A stretch of DNA of 50,120 nt from DASQWP01 sp050697555 (GTDB lineage: Bacteria > Actinomycetota > Thermoleophilia > Gaiellales > Gaiellaceae), in NCBI GenBank assembly GCA_050697555.1, contig JBOHAD010000009.1:1-50120 (forward strand), given 5' to 3'. A program made the translations under genes and the position numbers. The stretch's first letter is position 1, and each line of letters begins with the position of its first letter. Shown here in pieces: positions 1 to 8,091 of the stretch. The notes below the pieces were generated by a model. It was given only the letters and a program-made list of their open reading frames with translations, did no database searches and was not told the origin of the DNA.

Positions 1-1322
1 GGAGGGCCCGGCTCACCTCCGGCGGCGACGGGGCCGAGCCGTCGGCGCTCGGCGAGCTCGAAGCCGAGTCGTGGCTCTGCGTCCCGCTCCTCGCCCGCGG
101 GCGCGCGCTCGGCGCCGTCACGCTCGTTGCGAGCGAATCGGGGAGGTTCTACGGCGCGGACGAGCTGGCTCTCGCGCAGGACCTGGCGCGGCGGGCCGCC
201 CTCGCGGTCGACAACGCCCGCCTCTACCGCGAGGTCGAGGAGCGGGCCGACGCGGCCCGCGTGCTCACGTACGTCGGCGACGGTGTCTTCCTCCTCGATC
301 GGGGCGGCGTCATCCGGCTCTGGAACCCGGCGGCCGAGGTGATCACCGGCTTCCCCGCCTCCGCGGTGGTGGGCCACGCCGCGGCCGAGACGATGCCCGG
401 CTGGCAGGGGCTCGCCGAGCGCATCCCGGTCGTCTCGTCGCGGGAGCCCGGGCGCGCGGAGACCGTGCCCCTCGAGACCGGCAAGGGCGAGCGCTGGATC
501 TCGATCTCCGGCGTCGAGTTCTTCGGCGGAACCGTCTACGCGTTCCGTGACGTCACCGAGGAGCGGCGTCTCGACGAGCTCAAGGCGGAGTTCGTCGCCA
601 CCGCCTCCCACGAGCTGCGAACGCCCTTGGCGGCCGTCTACGGTGCCGCCCAGACGCTGCGCCGGCACGATTTCGTCCTCGACGAGGCGGGACGCGACCG
701 TTTCCTCTCGCTCATCGTGGACGAGTCCGAGCGCCTGAGCCGAATCGTCAACGAGATCCTGCTGGCGAACCAGCTGGACGCGGACCGGCTCGACGTCTCC
801 CGCGAGCCGTTCGACGCCACCGACCTCGTGGAGCGCGTCGTCGACTCCGTCCGGACGCATACGCCGCCGGGGGTCTCCGTCGACGTCGTGAGCTCGCCGG
901 TCGTCCCCCTCGTCGGCGCCGATCGCGACCGCGCGAGGCAGGTCCTCGTCAACCTGCTCGAGAACGCGATCAAGTACTCGCCTGACGGAGGCCGCATCGA
1001 GGTCGGGCTCGACTCCCGCGAGGGCGTGGTCTCCTTCTCGGTCCGGGACGAGGGCCTGGGCATCCCCGCAGACCACCACGAGCGGATCTTCGAGAAGTTC
1101 TACCGGCTCGACCCCGACATGACCCGGGGCGTGGGCGGCACCGGGCTCGGGCTCTACATCTGCAGCGAGCTCGTCAGCCGCATGGGCGGCCGCATCTGGG
1201 TGGAATCGGCCGCGGGCAAGGGGTCGTCGTTCTACTTCGAGCTCCCGACGGCGGAGCCGGACCTCGTGCGCACGGCCGGCGCCGTGGCCGACGACGAGCC
1301 GCAAGCGCCGGATTCGGACTGA
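1..1322 (+). CDS. Sensor histidine kinase, 5'-truncated by window edge (GAF-PAS-HisKA-HATPase)
   Basis: The reading frame is open from base 3 and its beginning lies outside the window. The first ~80 codons look like the end of a GAF domain, followed by a PAS domain (about 261-560). The dimerisation/phosphoacceptor H-box ATASHELRTPL has its His codon at 609-611. The ATPase domain shows the N-box NLLENAIKYSP (near 950-980), the G1 box DEGLGIP and the G2 box GGTGLGLYIC. It would autophosphorylate and pass phosphate to a response regulator that is not visible here. No membrane segment is seen in the retained part, so a soluble or upstream-anchored sensor is possible. The stop is TGA at 1320-1322. 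The signal sensed is unknown. Confidence 0.93.
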   Translation, partial: RARLTSGGDGAEPSALGELEAESWLCVPLLARGRALGAVTLVASESGRFYGADELALAQDLARRAALAVDNARLYREVEERADAARVLTYVGDGVFLLDRGGVIRLWNPAAEVITGFPASAVVGHAAAETMPGWQGLAERIPVVSSREPGRAETVPLETGKGERWISISGVEFFGGTVYAFRDVTEERRLDELKAEFVATASHELRTPLAAVYGAAQTLRRHDFVLDEAGRDRFLSLIVDESERLSRIVNEILLANQLDADRLDVSREPFDATDLVERVVDSVRTHTPPGVSVDVVSSPVVPLVGADRDRARQVLVNLLENAIKYSPDGGRIEVGLDSREGVVSFSVRDEGLGIPADHHERIFEKFYRLDPDMTRGVGGTGLGLYICSELVSRMGGRIWVESAAGKGSSFYFELPTAEPDLVRTAGAVADDEPQAPDSD

Positions 1323-1333
1323 GGGCCCTCGGG

Positions 1334-1339
1334 TAGTCT
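1334..1339 (+). promoter_or_regulatory. -10 box TAGTCT for leaderless DUF6328 gene
   Basis: TAGTCT lies 6 nt before the GTG at 1346. The spacing places the transcription start at or next to the start codon, and no Shine-Dalgarno sequence is present. Confidence 0.5.
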
Positions 1340-1345
1340 CCGCGC

Positions 1346-1816
1346 GTGGCGGACGACCGCCCGCGTTCGGAGGATGCCCCCGGGCACGACCTCGACCAGG
1401 AATGGGGCGAGCTCGTCGAGGAGCACCGCCTGGCGATGCCGGGCATCCAGGTGCTCTTCGCCTTCCTCCTCATCCTTCCGTTCCAGAACCGCTTCGAGGA
1501 GCTGACGCAGAACCAGGAGTACGTCTACTTCTCGGCGCTCGTGTGTGCGGCAATCGCCATCGTGCTCCTGATCAGCCCGACGGCGGTGCACCGGATTCGG
1601 TGGCGGCAGCAGGACAAGGAGGCCCTCCTCCACCTCGCCACGCGGACCGCCATCGCCGCGACGGTCTTCATCGCGGCGTCCATGACCGCGGCCGTCTACC
1701 TCATCACGGACTTCCTCTTCGGTGCTTCTGTCACGGTGGCCGTGACCGCCGTGCTCGCGACCGCGTTCGCGGGATTCTGGTACGTGCTCCCGCTCGTCAG
1801 GCGCGCGCGCGACTGA
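1346..1816 (+). CDS. DUF6328 family membrane protein
   Basis: This 156-residue protein has a charged cytoplasmic N-terminus of ~35 residues and four hydrophobic segments (around residues 36-50, 59-76, 97-117 and 124-146). The block GIQVLFAFLLILPFQNRF and the following PTAVHR segment are typical of the actinobacterial DUF6328 family, whose function is unknown. The GTG start is supported by TAGTCT 6 nt upstream. The 3' end overlaps the convergent glycosylase gene by 20 bp. The assignment rests on recognising the family pattern; no biochemical role can be given. Confidence 0.8.
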   Translation: MADDRPRSEDAPGHDLDQEWGELVEEHRLAMPGIQVLFAFLLILPFQNRFEELTQNQEYVYFSALVCAAIAIVLLISPTAVHRIRWRQQDKEALLHLATRTAIAATVFIAASMTAAVYLITDFLFGASVTVAVTAVLATAFAGFWYVLPLVRRARD

Positions 1817-2405
1817 GCTCGCTCCTGAGCAGCTCGAGCCCGACTGCGAGGCGCTCGCGGTTCGCGGGCGCATTCAGCCAGCCGCTGGCTCCCGAGGGGT
1901 GCGGAAGCGGTACGACGGCGGCCTCGCCGAGCTCGAAGCGAGAGCCGACGCCCTCCGTCAGGCCGACACGCCCCAGGACGCGCCGCAGCGCGAGCCCGCC
2001 GACGGGGACGATCACCGCCGGGCGGAGGAGGCGGAGATCCCATTCGAGCCAGAAGCGGCAGAGCTCGATCTCGCGCGGCGTCGCGGTGCGATCCCCGCGG
2101 CCTCCGACGGTCCGGCCCGGATAGCAGCGCGTGACCGAGACGCAATAGAAGCTGGCGTAGAACTCGTCCTCCTCCATGGCAAGCCACCGCCGGAGCGTCC
2201 GGCCCGCGCGGCCGCGCCACGGCCGCCGCTCCTCGCCCTCGACGACGCCGGGCGCCTGCCCCACGATCATCGCCCGCTGGCCCCGCCGGCCCTCGAAGAC
2301 CGGGAGCGACTCGAGCGGGAAGCCCGCCTCTGCGCAGGCGCGGCAGACAGCGTTGTCGCGCTGAAGCGAGACGAGCGAGCGATAGCGGGTGCGGCGGCGA
2401 GTCAC
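1797..2405 (-). CDS. Uracil-DNA glycosylase family protein (family 4/5-like, Fe-S)
   Basis: This 202-residue protein probably excises uracil from DNA as the first step of base-excision repair. Motif A reads GQAPG (residues 49-53) and the C-terminal motif has HPSGAS (His169), as in uracil-DNA glycosylases. Four cysteines (C21, C24, C94 and C116, in the order CxxC...C...C) match the [4Fe-4S] ligands of family 4 enzymes. Motif A has Gln where family 4 usually has Glu, so the exact family (4, 5 or a divergent group) is open. The GTG start is 6 nt from the minus-strand box TACCCT. Confidence 0.85.
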   Translation of the reverse strand: MTRRRTRYRSLVSLQRDNAVCRACAEAGFPLESLPVFEGRRGQRAMIVGQAPGVVEGEERRPWRGRAGRTLRRWLAMEEDEFYASFYCVSVTRCYPGRTVGGRGDRTATPREIELCRFWLEWDLRLLRPAVIVPVGGLALRRVLGRVGLTEGVGSRFELGEAAVVPLPHPSGASGWLNAPANRERLAVGLELLRSELSRARA

Positions 2406-2410
2406 GCGGA

Positions 2411-2417
2411 TAGGGTA
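2411..2417. promoter_or_regulatory. Overlapping divergent -10 boxes (bidirectional promoter)
   Basis: On the plus strand TAGGGT (2411-2416) is 6 nt before the GTG at 2423. On the minus strand TACCCT (2412-2417) is 6 nt before the GTG at 2405. The two hexamers share five base pairs, and both genes appear leaderless. The predicted starts are 18 bp apart. Confidence 0.5.
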
Positions 2418-2422
2418 GGCCC

Positions 2423-3073
2423 GTGGGCCCGGGCGCGATCCTCGACGTCGACGGAACGCTCGTCGACACGAACTACCACCATACGGTCGCCTGGTACCGG
2501 GCCTTCCGCCGGCACGGGATCGTGCTCCCCCTCTGGCGGATCCACCGGCACATCGGCATGGGAGGCGACCAGGTGGTGGCCGCGCTCGCCGGCCAGGAGG
2601 TGGAGGTGGAGCAGGGCGACGATGTCCGCGCGGCCGAGAAGACGCTCTACCTCGCGCTGATCGAGGAGGTGGAGCCCTTCGAGGGGGCGCGCGAGCTCAT
2701 GGCCGACGTGAAGGAGCGCGGCCACGCCGTCGTCCTCGCCTCCTCCGCGAAGGAGGACGAAGTCGACCACTACCTCGATCTGCTCGGGGCCCGCGACCTC
2801 GTCGACGGCTGGACGACGTCGGCCGACGTCGAGGCGACGAAGCCGGAGCCGGACCTCGTGCTGGCCGCGATCGAGAAGGCCGGCAGCGGCGAGGCCGTCA
2901 TGGTCGGCGACACGACGTGGGACTGCGAGGCGGCCGGGCGGGCGGGCGTGGCGACGCTCGCCGTCCGCACGGGAGGCTTCTCCGCGCGGGAGCTCGAGGA
3001 GGCCGGAGCCGCCGCGGTCTTCGAGTCGATCGCGGAGCTGCGCGAGCGCCTCGACGAGACTCCGCTCGGCTGA
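2423..3073 (+). CDS. HAD-superfamily hydrolase (phosphoglycolate phosphatase-like)
   Basis: This 216-residue protein is probably a small-molecule phosphatase. HAD motif I is DVDGTLVDT at the N-terminus, with the nucleophile Asp and the acid/base Asp two residues later. A helical cap follows. Motif II is the Ser in LASSAK, motif III is the Lys in TKPEPD, and motif IV is GDTTWDCEAA. Length and layout fit the beta-phosphoglucomutase/phosphoglycolate phosphatase subfamily, but the substrate cannot be read from sequence. The GTG start is supported by the leaderless-type box at 2411-2416. Confidence 0.9.
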   Translation: MGPGAILDVDGTLVDTNYHHTVAWYRAFRRHGIVLPLWRIHRHIGMGGDQVVAALAGQEVEVEQGDDVRAAEKTLYLALIEEVEPFEGARELMADVKERGHAVVLASSAKEDEVDHYLDLLGARDLVDGWTTSADVEATKPEPDLVLAAIEKAGSGEAVMVGDTTWDCEAAGRAGVATLAVRTGGFSARELEEAGAAAVFESIAELRERLDETPLG

Positions 3074-3077
3074 GCCT

Positions 3078-3419
3078 CTACTTCCTACGGTCGACGGCGC
3101 GTTGGAGCTGCGCCTTGTTCATCTTCAAGCGGCCCTCGATGTCCATCTTCCTGGCCTCGTTGTAGAGCTGCTCCTTTGTGCGACCCTTGGGCCGGCTCGT
3201 GCCCGAGCGCTGTCCGCCGCGACGGCTCGGCGACATGTCGCGGGTCGACGTCCGCGAGCGCGTCCTCGACTCCCCCGCGCGGGCGCGTTCCTTGTTGACG
3301 GTACGGGCCGCGATCTCCTCGGCGCGGCCGGTCGACGCGCCCTGATCCTTGGCGCTGTCCTTGATGTGCTCGTACTGGCGGGCGCGCTTCGTGCCCTTCT
3401 TCACTCCGCGTGGCGGCAT
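3078..3419 (-). CDS. Basic Rho-N/plasmid-stabilisation-like small protein
   Basis: This 113-residue protein is strongly basic. It has a conserved-looking N-terminus (MPPRGVKKGTKRARQYEHIK), a disordered Arg/Ser-rich middle, and a C-terminal helical pair (TKEQLYNEARKMDIEGRLKM then NKAQLQRAV). The C-terminal pair resembles the SAP/Rho N-terminal fold seen in proteins annotated as plasmid stabilisation protein. It may bind nucleic acid; the function is not established. The ATG at 3419 is chosen because GGGAG lies about 8 nt upstream. The stop is 5 bp from the end of the convergent HAD gene. Confidence 0.75.
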   Translation of the reverse strand: MPPRGVKKGTKRARQYEHIKDSAKDQGASTGRAEEIAARTVNKERARAGESRTRSRTSTRDMSPSRRGGQRSGTSRPKGRTKEQLYNEARKMDIEGRLKMNKAQLQRAVDRRK

Positions 3420-3504
3420 GAGAACTCCCTTCGATAGGCCCTTTCCCTCGCTCATACCTCGCATGGGAAGGGCGAAACCCGACCGGCTACGATGGGGTGC
3501 GCGC

Positions 3505-3594
3505 GGAGAGGTGTCCGAGCTGGCCTAAGGAGCGCGACTGGAAATCGCGTACCCGGTGAAAGCTGGGTCGCGGGTTCGAATCCCGCCCTCTCCG
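3505..3594 (+). tRNA. tRNA-Ser(GGA)
   Basis: The acceptor stem GGAGAGG (3505-3511) pairs with CCTCTCC (3587-3593), with discriminator G3594. The anticodon stem CGCGA/TCGCG encloses loop CTGGAAA, giving anticodon GGA at 3540-3542. A long variable arm and the T-arm GCGGGTTCGAATCCCGC are class II features of tRNA-Ser. The 3' CCA is not encoded (GCCT follows). TACGAT at 3488-3493 is a plausible -10 box. Confidence 0.96.
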
Positions 3595-3604
3595 CCTTCG
3601 GTTT

Positions 3605-4147
3605 CTAGCCGCCGCCGGTCGCCTGCACGAGGTAGGCGACGAGGTCGGAGAGCTCCTGCTCGCTCAGCTGCTCGCCGTAGTTGTCCGGCATGAGGTCGGG
3701 CGAGAAGCCCTCGGCCACGACGGCGTCCGGATTCACGATCGACTCGCGGACGAAGGCAGCGTCCTGGCCCTGGAGAGACTCGTCGAGGTTCGGCCCGACC
3801 TCGGCCGTCGAGCCCGCGTCCGCGAGCGCGTGGCACGTGTCGCAGCCGGCCTGGCCGAAGACCTCGTTCCCCGCGGCGGGATCGCCTTCCGCGGCGCCGC
3901 CGCCACCGTCTTCGCCGCCAGGCGTCTCGGTCGCTTCGGTTCCACGGCCTTCCCCCGTGTGCGTCTCCCCGGCGAGCTCGACAGCCGCCAACATGGCGAT
4001 CACAAGGAGCACGGCGACAACCACGAAGACCCGCAGGTTCAGTCCTGGAAAGCCGGGATCGCGCCTCGGGATCAGAAGCGAGACGACAAGGCTGAAGACG
4101 ACGAGGACGAGGGCGACGAGCCCGAGGACGACGTCGTTCCCGCTCAT
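3605..4147 (-). CDS. Membrane-anchored c-type cytochrome
   Basis: This 180-residue protein has two N-terminal hydrophobic segments (about 7-26 and 38-57), a disordered acidic/Gly-rich linker, and one C-terminal cytochrome c domain. The haem motif CDTCH is at 102-106 and Met153 in the segment DLMPDNYG is the likely axial ligand. It probably carries electrons at the outer face of the membrane, for example to an oxidase, but no oxidase gene is in the window. The ATG lies inside a perfect 14-bp inverted repeat (4141-4171) and there is no Shine-Dalgarno site. The start is therefore either leaderless or controlled by the hairpin. Confidence 0.88.
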   Translation of the reverse strand: MSGNDVVLGLVALVLVVFSLVVSLLIPRRDPGFPGLNLRVFVVVAVLLVIAMLAAVELAGETHTGEGRGTEATETPGGEDGGGGAAEGDPAAGNEVFGQAGCDTCHALADAGSTAEVGPNLDESLQGQDAAFVRESIVNPDAVVAEGFSPDLMPDNYGEQLSEQELSDLVAYLVQATGGG

Positions 4148-4307
4148 AGGCCAGCCCCTGGCCTATGAGCGTGTGGAGGGGGTGTGGGGGAACCGGGAGG
4201 TTCCACCACCGCATCGAAGAAGGGGGTTCGTGGGGGAAACATGGTTTCCCCCACGGGAGCGAACCAAAGGCGAGCGACGCTCATAGGCAGGCCTCTGGCC
4301 TTTCAGC
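4141..4307. repeat. Cluster of short palindromes
   Basis: Palindrome 1 has perfect 14-bp arms at 4141-4154 and 4158-4171 around a CCC loop (core GCTCATAGGCCAG). Palindrome 2 has perfect 12-bp arms at 4229-4240 and 4244-4255 around ATG (CGTGGGGGAAAC). A smaller one is GGAACC-GGGA-GGTTCC near 4189-4204. A degenerate copy of palindrome 1 lies at 4279-4307, with 24 of 29 bases identical. A direct repeat GGCGAGCGAC also occurs at 4269 and 4331. This fills the cytochrome-uppP intergenic region. Confidence 0.85.
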
Positions 4308-4368
4308 ACGGGGAAGGAAAGCGAGGCGAAGGCGAGCGACCCTCACGCGGCCGTACGATACTCACTCG

Positions 4369-5307
4369 ATGCGTCGCGTCGTGATCGTGGCCGCCGCCGG
4401 CGCGGCGCTCCTCGTCGCCGTGCTGCTCGCGGCCCTGCGCGTCGGGGAGGAGCCGGGGGCGCTCTCGAACTGGCAGGCGCTCGCGCTGGGAATCGTCCAG
4501 GGGCTGACGGAGCTCCTCCCCATCTCCTCCTCCGGCCACCTGATCCTCGTGCCCTGGCTCGCCGAGTGGGAGTACCTGGAGGCGCACGAGGACTTCAATC
4601 AGACCTTCGACGTCGCCCTCCACGTGGGAACCCTGGTGGCCGTGGTCGCCTACTTCCGGCGCGACCTGGTGCGCCTGGCGAGCGCCTGGCTCACGAGCGT
4701 GCGCCGGCGGCGGATCGTCGCTCCGGACGAGCGGATCGCCTGGTTCGTCGTCGTCGCCACGATCCCGGCGGCAGTCGTCGGCGCTCTCGCCGAGGAGCTC
4801 ATCGCCGAGCATCTGGGCGAGCCGTGGCAGATCGCGCTCTTCCTCGCCGTGTTCGGGGTCGTCCTCTGGCTCGCCGACCGGCGAGAGCCGACGCGGCGGA
4901 TGAGCGACCTCGGGCTGGGCACGGCGCTCGCAGTCGGCCTCGCGCAGACCCTCGCGCTGGCACCCGGCGTCTCGCGCTCGGGGATCACGATCTCCGCCGG
5001 ACGCTTCCTCGGCCTCGACCGGGACTCGGCCGCGCGCTTCTCGTTCCTCCTCCTCGTCCCGGTCGTCTTCGGCGCGAGCGTCTGGAAGGGCATTACGGAG
5101 GTCGTGCTCGGCGACCTGCCTCCCGGCTCGGCCGGCCCCTTCCTCGTCGGCATGATCGCCGCGGCCGTGAGCGGGTTGGCAGCCATCTGGGCGCTCCTCG
5201 GCTACGTGCGGCGCCACGACTACACGGTCTTCGTCCTCTACCGGCTCGTGGCGGCGCTCGTCATCGCGCTCCTGATCGCGGGCGACGTGCGAGACGCGAG
5301 CTTCTAG
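4369..5307 (+). CDS. uppP: Undecaprenyl-diphosphatase
   Basis: This 312-residue polytopic membrane enzyme removes a phosphate from undecaprenyl diphosphate, recycling the lipid carrier of peptidoglycan synthesis. The family signatures are clear: GLTELLPISSSGHL near residue 45 and PGVSRSGITI near residue 202. An extra N-terminal hydrophobic segment (about residues 3-21) precedes the core. The ATG at 4369 is 9 nt from the box TACGAT (4354-4359). The open frame extends upstream into the palindrome cluster, but that part has no homology signal. It works with cell-wall genes located elsewhere. Confidence 0.93.
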   Translation: MRRVVIVAAAGAALLVAVLLAALRVGEEPGALSNWQALALGIVQGLTELLPISSSGHLILVPWLAEWEYLEAHEDFNQTFDVALHVGTLVAVVAYFRRDLVRLASAWLTSVRRRRIVAPDERIAWFVVVATIPAAVVGALAEELIAEHLGEPWQIALFLAVFGVVLWLADRREPTRRMSDLGLGTALAVGLAQTLALAPGVSRSGITISAGRFLGLDRDSAARFSFLLLVPVVFGASVWKGITEVVLGDLPPGSAGPFLVGMIAAAVSGLAAIWALLGYVRRHDYTVFVLYRLVAALVIALLIAGDVRDASF

Positions 5308-5351
5308 GGCATTACTACACTACGTCCAAAGGAGGGGGCCCGACGGCGACC

Positions 5352-7073
5352 ATGGCGAGACTCTCCCCGCGTGCGGCCCGCGGTCGGGTCGCGGCTGCGC
5401 TCTGGCTGCTCGTCCTCGCTGCGATCGCCATCGTGCTGGTGGCGTGGGTCGCCGGAGAGATCGCTGCCCGCCAGGAGCGCGAGAGCCTCGACACGCGCCT
5501 GGCCGCGAGCCTGCGCGTCGGTCGCGAGGAGTTCGCCGACGTCCTCGCGGAGGCCGAGCTCCGTGCGGAGCAGCTCGCCCGCTCGGAGCCCGTGCAACGC
5601 GCCCTCGCCGAGAGGGACCGAGCGGCGGCCGAACGAATCGTCGCCGCCGGCGCCGATCTCGCCCTGCTCGCAGAAGGGGTCACCCTCGCCGGCCAGGTCG
5701 ACCCCCTCGTCCGGCGCGAGGTCGGCGTCACCGGCGAGAACGGTCGCATGCTGGGGAGCGTCGTCGTGGGCGTGCCTCTGGACGATGCGCTCGCGGGCCG
5801 GCTCTCCGCGGCTGCGGGGCTCGTCGAGGGGGACGCTGTCGCCGTCGCCGAGGGCGAGCGGATCGTGGCCGCCTCGGAAGGGCTCGAGGGGGAGCTGCCG
5901 GCGGAGCCCGCGGGGGCCACCGAGCTGGGGGACGAAGGGGTTCGCTTCGCCTCGGCGCCGCTCCTCGACGGCACCGACGTCCGTCTGGCCGCCCTCGCCT
6001 CCGACGATCCGGTCCGGAGCGCCGAAGGGGAGACCCGCCGCCGCGCCTTCTTCGCCGCCCTGACCACGATGGCGGTGCTCGCCCTCCTCGCCTGGACGAT
6101 CGGGTGGATCCTGCGGCAGCGGCGCCCGCGGCCGGTCGAGGTGGTGGAGCCTGAGGACTTCGGGCGTCGAGCCGCCGACGCGGGCGGCGGTCGCCAGTCG
6201 GCAAAGCGGGTGCGGGACGCAGTGGCGCTCGTGGGCGAAGCGCTCGCCGCCACACACGATCCAGAAGCGCTCCTGCCCGTCATCCTCGAGAGCGCCATCG
6301 ACGCGACCGGCGCGGCTGGGGCCCGCGTCGTGAGCGGCGGCAGGGAGATCGCACGAGCCGGCGATCCCGGGGCCGGCAGCCGCCCGCTGTCGCTTCCGCT
6401 GGGCGCGGACGAGGACGGTATGGGCCGCCTCCTCCTGTATGCGCCGGCCGGCGGCTCATTCGACCACGAGGCTGAGCAGCTCGCCCAGTGGCTGGCCGCC
6501 CAGGCGTCGATCGCGCTCGAGAACGAGCGTCTCCACCGCACGGTGAAGCGACAGGCGATCACGGACGAGCTGACCCAGCTGGCCAACCGCCGCCGCTTCA
6601 CCGAGACGCTCGCGCTCGAAGTTCGCCGCGCCGAGCGATTCGGCGACCCGCTCGCGCTCGTCCTCGCCGACCTCGACGACTTCAAGAGCATCAACGACCG
6701 CTACGGCCACGGCACGGGAGATCACGTGCTGCGGCGCTTCGCCGACGTCATGCGCGAGAACATGCGCGACTTCGACCTCCCGGTCCGCTTCGGCGGCGAG
6801 GAGTTCGCGGTCCTCCTTCCGGAGACGGGCCTGGAGGGCGGGCGGCAGCTCGCTCTCCGCCTCGCCACGGCGCTCGCCCGCCTGCGGATTCCCGAGATCG
6901 GCGGCAACCGCGCGCCTGTGACGGCGAGCTTCGGCGTCGCCTCGTTTCCCGAGGCGGGGAGCGCCGATGGGCTCCTCACCGCCGCCGACCAAGCCCTCTA
7001 CCGCGCCAAGGCGGAGGGCAAGAACAGGGTGGCCTGCGCCGTACCGGAGTCCCGGCCGAGGAGGTTGATATAA
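5352..7073 (+). CDS. Membrane-bound diguanylate cyclase (GGDEF)
   Basis: This 573-residue signalling enzyme is predicted to make cyclic di-GMP from two GTP. Membrane segments near residues 13-36 and 239-256 bracket an extracytoplasmic sensor region of ~200 residues. A GAF-like segment (about 280-395) follows, then a GGDEF domain with the active-site motif GGEEF (RFGGEEF near residue 478) and an upstream DDFKSIND metal/nucleotide segment. No RxxD inhibitory site was found before GGEEF. The ATG is preceded by AAAGGAGG (5328-5335) at a long spacing, with TACACT (5316-5321) as -10 box. The ligand is unknown. Confidence 0.92.
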   Translation: MARLSPRAARGRVAAALWLLVLAAIAIVLVAWVAGEIAARQERESLDTRLAASLRVGREEFADVLAEAELRAEQLARSEPVQRALAERDRAAAERIVAAGADLALLAEGVTLAGQVDPLVRREVGVTGENGRMLGSVVVGVPLDDALAGRLSAAAGLVEGDAVAVAEGERIVAASEGLEGELPAEPAGATELGDEGVRFASAPLLDGTDVRLAALASDDPVRSAEGETRRRAFFAALTTMAVLALLAWTIGWILRQRRPRPVEVVEPEDFGRRAADAGGGRQSAKRVRDAVALVGEALAATHDPEALLPVILESAIDATGAAGARVVSGGREIARAGDPGAGSRPLSLPLGADEDGMGRLLLYAPAGGSFDHEAEQLAQWLAAQASIALENERLHRTVKRQAITDELTQLANRRRFTETLALEVRRAERFGDPLALVLADLDDFKSINDRYGHGTGDHVLRRFADVMRENMRDFDLPVRFGGEEFAVLLPETGLEGGRQLALRLATALARLRIPEIGGNRAPVTASFGVASFPEAGSADGLLTAADQALYRAKAEGKNRVACAVPESRPRRLI

Positions 7074-7081
7074 GAGCCCGC

Positions 7082-8050
7082 ATGACGCTGTGTCGGGTCT
7101 GCGGACGAGCTTTCGACCCGAGCGGCTTCCAGGTGGTGGTTCCCGGCCTCGGGCAGGGGTTCGACCGGGTCGAATGCGCGGAGATCGCCCTCGCCCGCGG
7201 CGTCGCGCCCGCGGCCCCGCCGGCGGCGCCGCTCCCCGCGGTGGTGAAGCCCTTCCCCGCGCCGGCCCTCGGCGCAGCGGCGGCTCCGGTCGCCGCGGTC
7301 CTCGACCGCCGGCCCTTCCTCCTCGGCGCGAACGTCGCGCTGCTCGCTGCCGGAACCGCCGTCACGGTCTACCTCTGGCTCCGCGTCTTCGGCGCCGATC
7401 CCTCCTCGTCGCTTTCACTTCCGGCGGAGAGCGGGACGCCCGCGTGGGAGAGGGCCACGGTGCCGTCCCAAATCGACCTGGGTCGACCAGACTCCGGCGC
7501 ACAGGGTCGAAACGCCGGTCCCGCAGGCGGCTCCGGTACGGCTCCGGCGGAGGGCGACGCTGAGGCGACGCCCTCGACGGGACCCGCGCCTGTTCTCGTC
7601 TCGAATCCCTCTCCGCGCTCCCCGTCGCCGACGGGTGGCGGCGGCGACGGCCCCGCAGGTGGAGGAGGCGGGGGCGGCGGCGGGAGCGATCCCCAATCGC
7701 CGGAGCCGCCGAAGCCGCCTGCCCCGTCTCCGCCGGACACTCCGGGGAAGTGTGAGGACGACGTGGACTGCGACAACCTCGACGACGACGAGGACGACGA
7801 CGACGAAGACGACGACACCTCGGATCGCAGCCGGGACGCGTCCGCCCGCGCCCGCGACGGGGACCATTCGACACGCGCCGACTCAGACGACCGCGACCAG
7901 TCGAAGCACGACAGCTCGTCCGGTGACAAGTCGAAGCACGACAGCTCGTCCGGCGACAAGACGAACGACAAGTCGAAGCACGAGAAGGACCACACCCGGG
8001 CCCACGAGAGCGGCAACGGGAAGAAGAAGGGCCACGGGAAGCACCACTAG
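7082..8050 (+). CDS. Low-complexity single-pass membrane protein with N-terminal Cys motif
   Basis: This 322-residue protein is of unknown function. The N-terminus MTLCRVCGRAFDPSGFQVVV looks like half of a zinc ribbon (CxxC, later one Cys in VECAE). A hydrophobic segment (about residues 79-100) is followed by Pro/Gly/Ser-rich sequence. Next comes a Cys-flanked acidic stretch rich in Asp, then Lys/His/Ser repeats including SKHDSSSGDK twice. The outer part is probably disordered. The -10-like TATAAG at 7069-7074 overlaps the stop of the cyclase gene, 7 nt before the ATG. Composition is skewed but GC content matches its neighbours. Confidence 0.7.
   Translation: MTLCRVCGRAFDPSGFQVVVPGLGQGFDRVECAEIALARGVAPAAPPAAPLPAVVKPFPAPALGAAAAPVAAVLDRRPFLLGANVALLAAGTAVTVYLWLRVFGADPSSSLSLPAESGTPAWERATVPSQIDLGRPDSGAQGRNAGPAGGSGTAPAEGDAEATPSTGPAPVLVSNPSPRSPSPTGGGGDGPAGGGGGGGGGSDPQSPEPPKPPAPSPPDTPGKCEDDVDCDNLDDDEDDDDEDDDTSDRSRDASARARDGDHSTRADSDDRDQSKHDSSSGDKSKHDSSSGDKTNDKSKHEKDHTRAHESGNGKKKGHGKHH
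7901..7960 (+). repeat. Two tandem 30-bp coding repeats
   Basis: Units 7901-7930 and 7931-7960 differ at one base and encode SKHDSSSGDK twice. A third partial copy begins near 7970. The unit is in frame, so copy number can vary without breaking the gene. Confidence 0.9.
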
Positions 8051-8091
8051 GGAACGGCTCCCCGCCGGTGTAGACATCATGCAGTCAGGCC

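Noticed and set aside
4165..4368. N-terminal extension of UppP through the palindrome region
   Set aside because: The frame is open by chance; the sequence is repeat-derived and lacks homology, and TACGAT supports the ATG at 4369.
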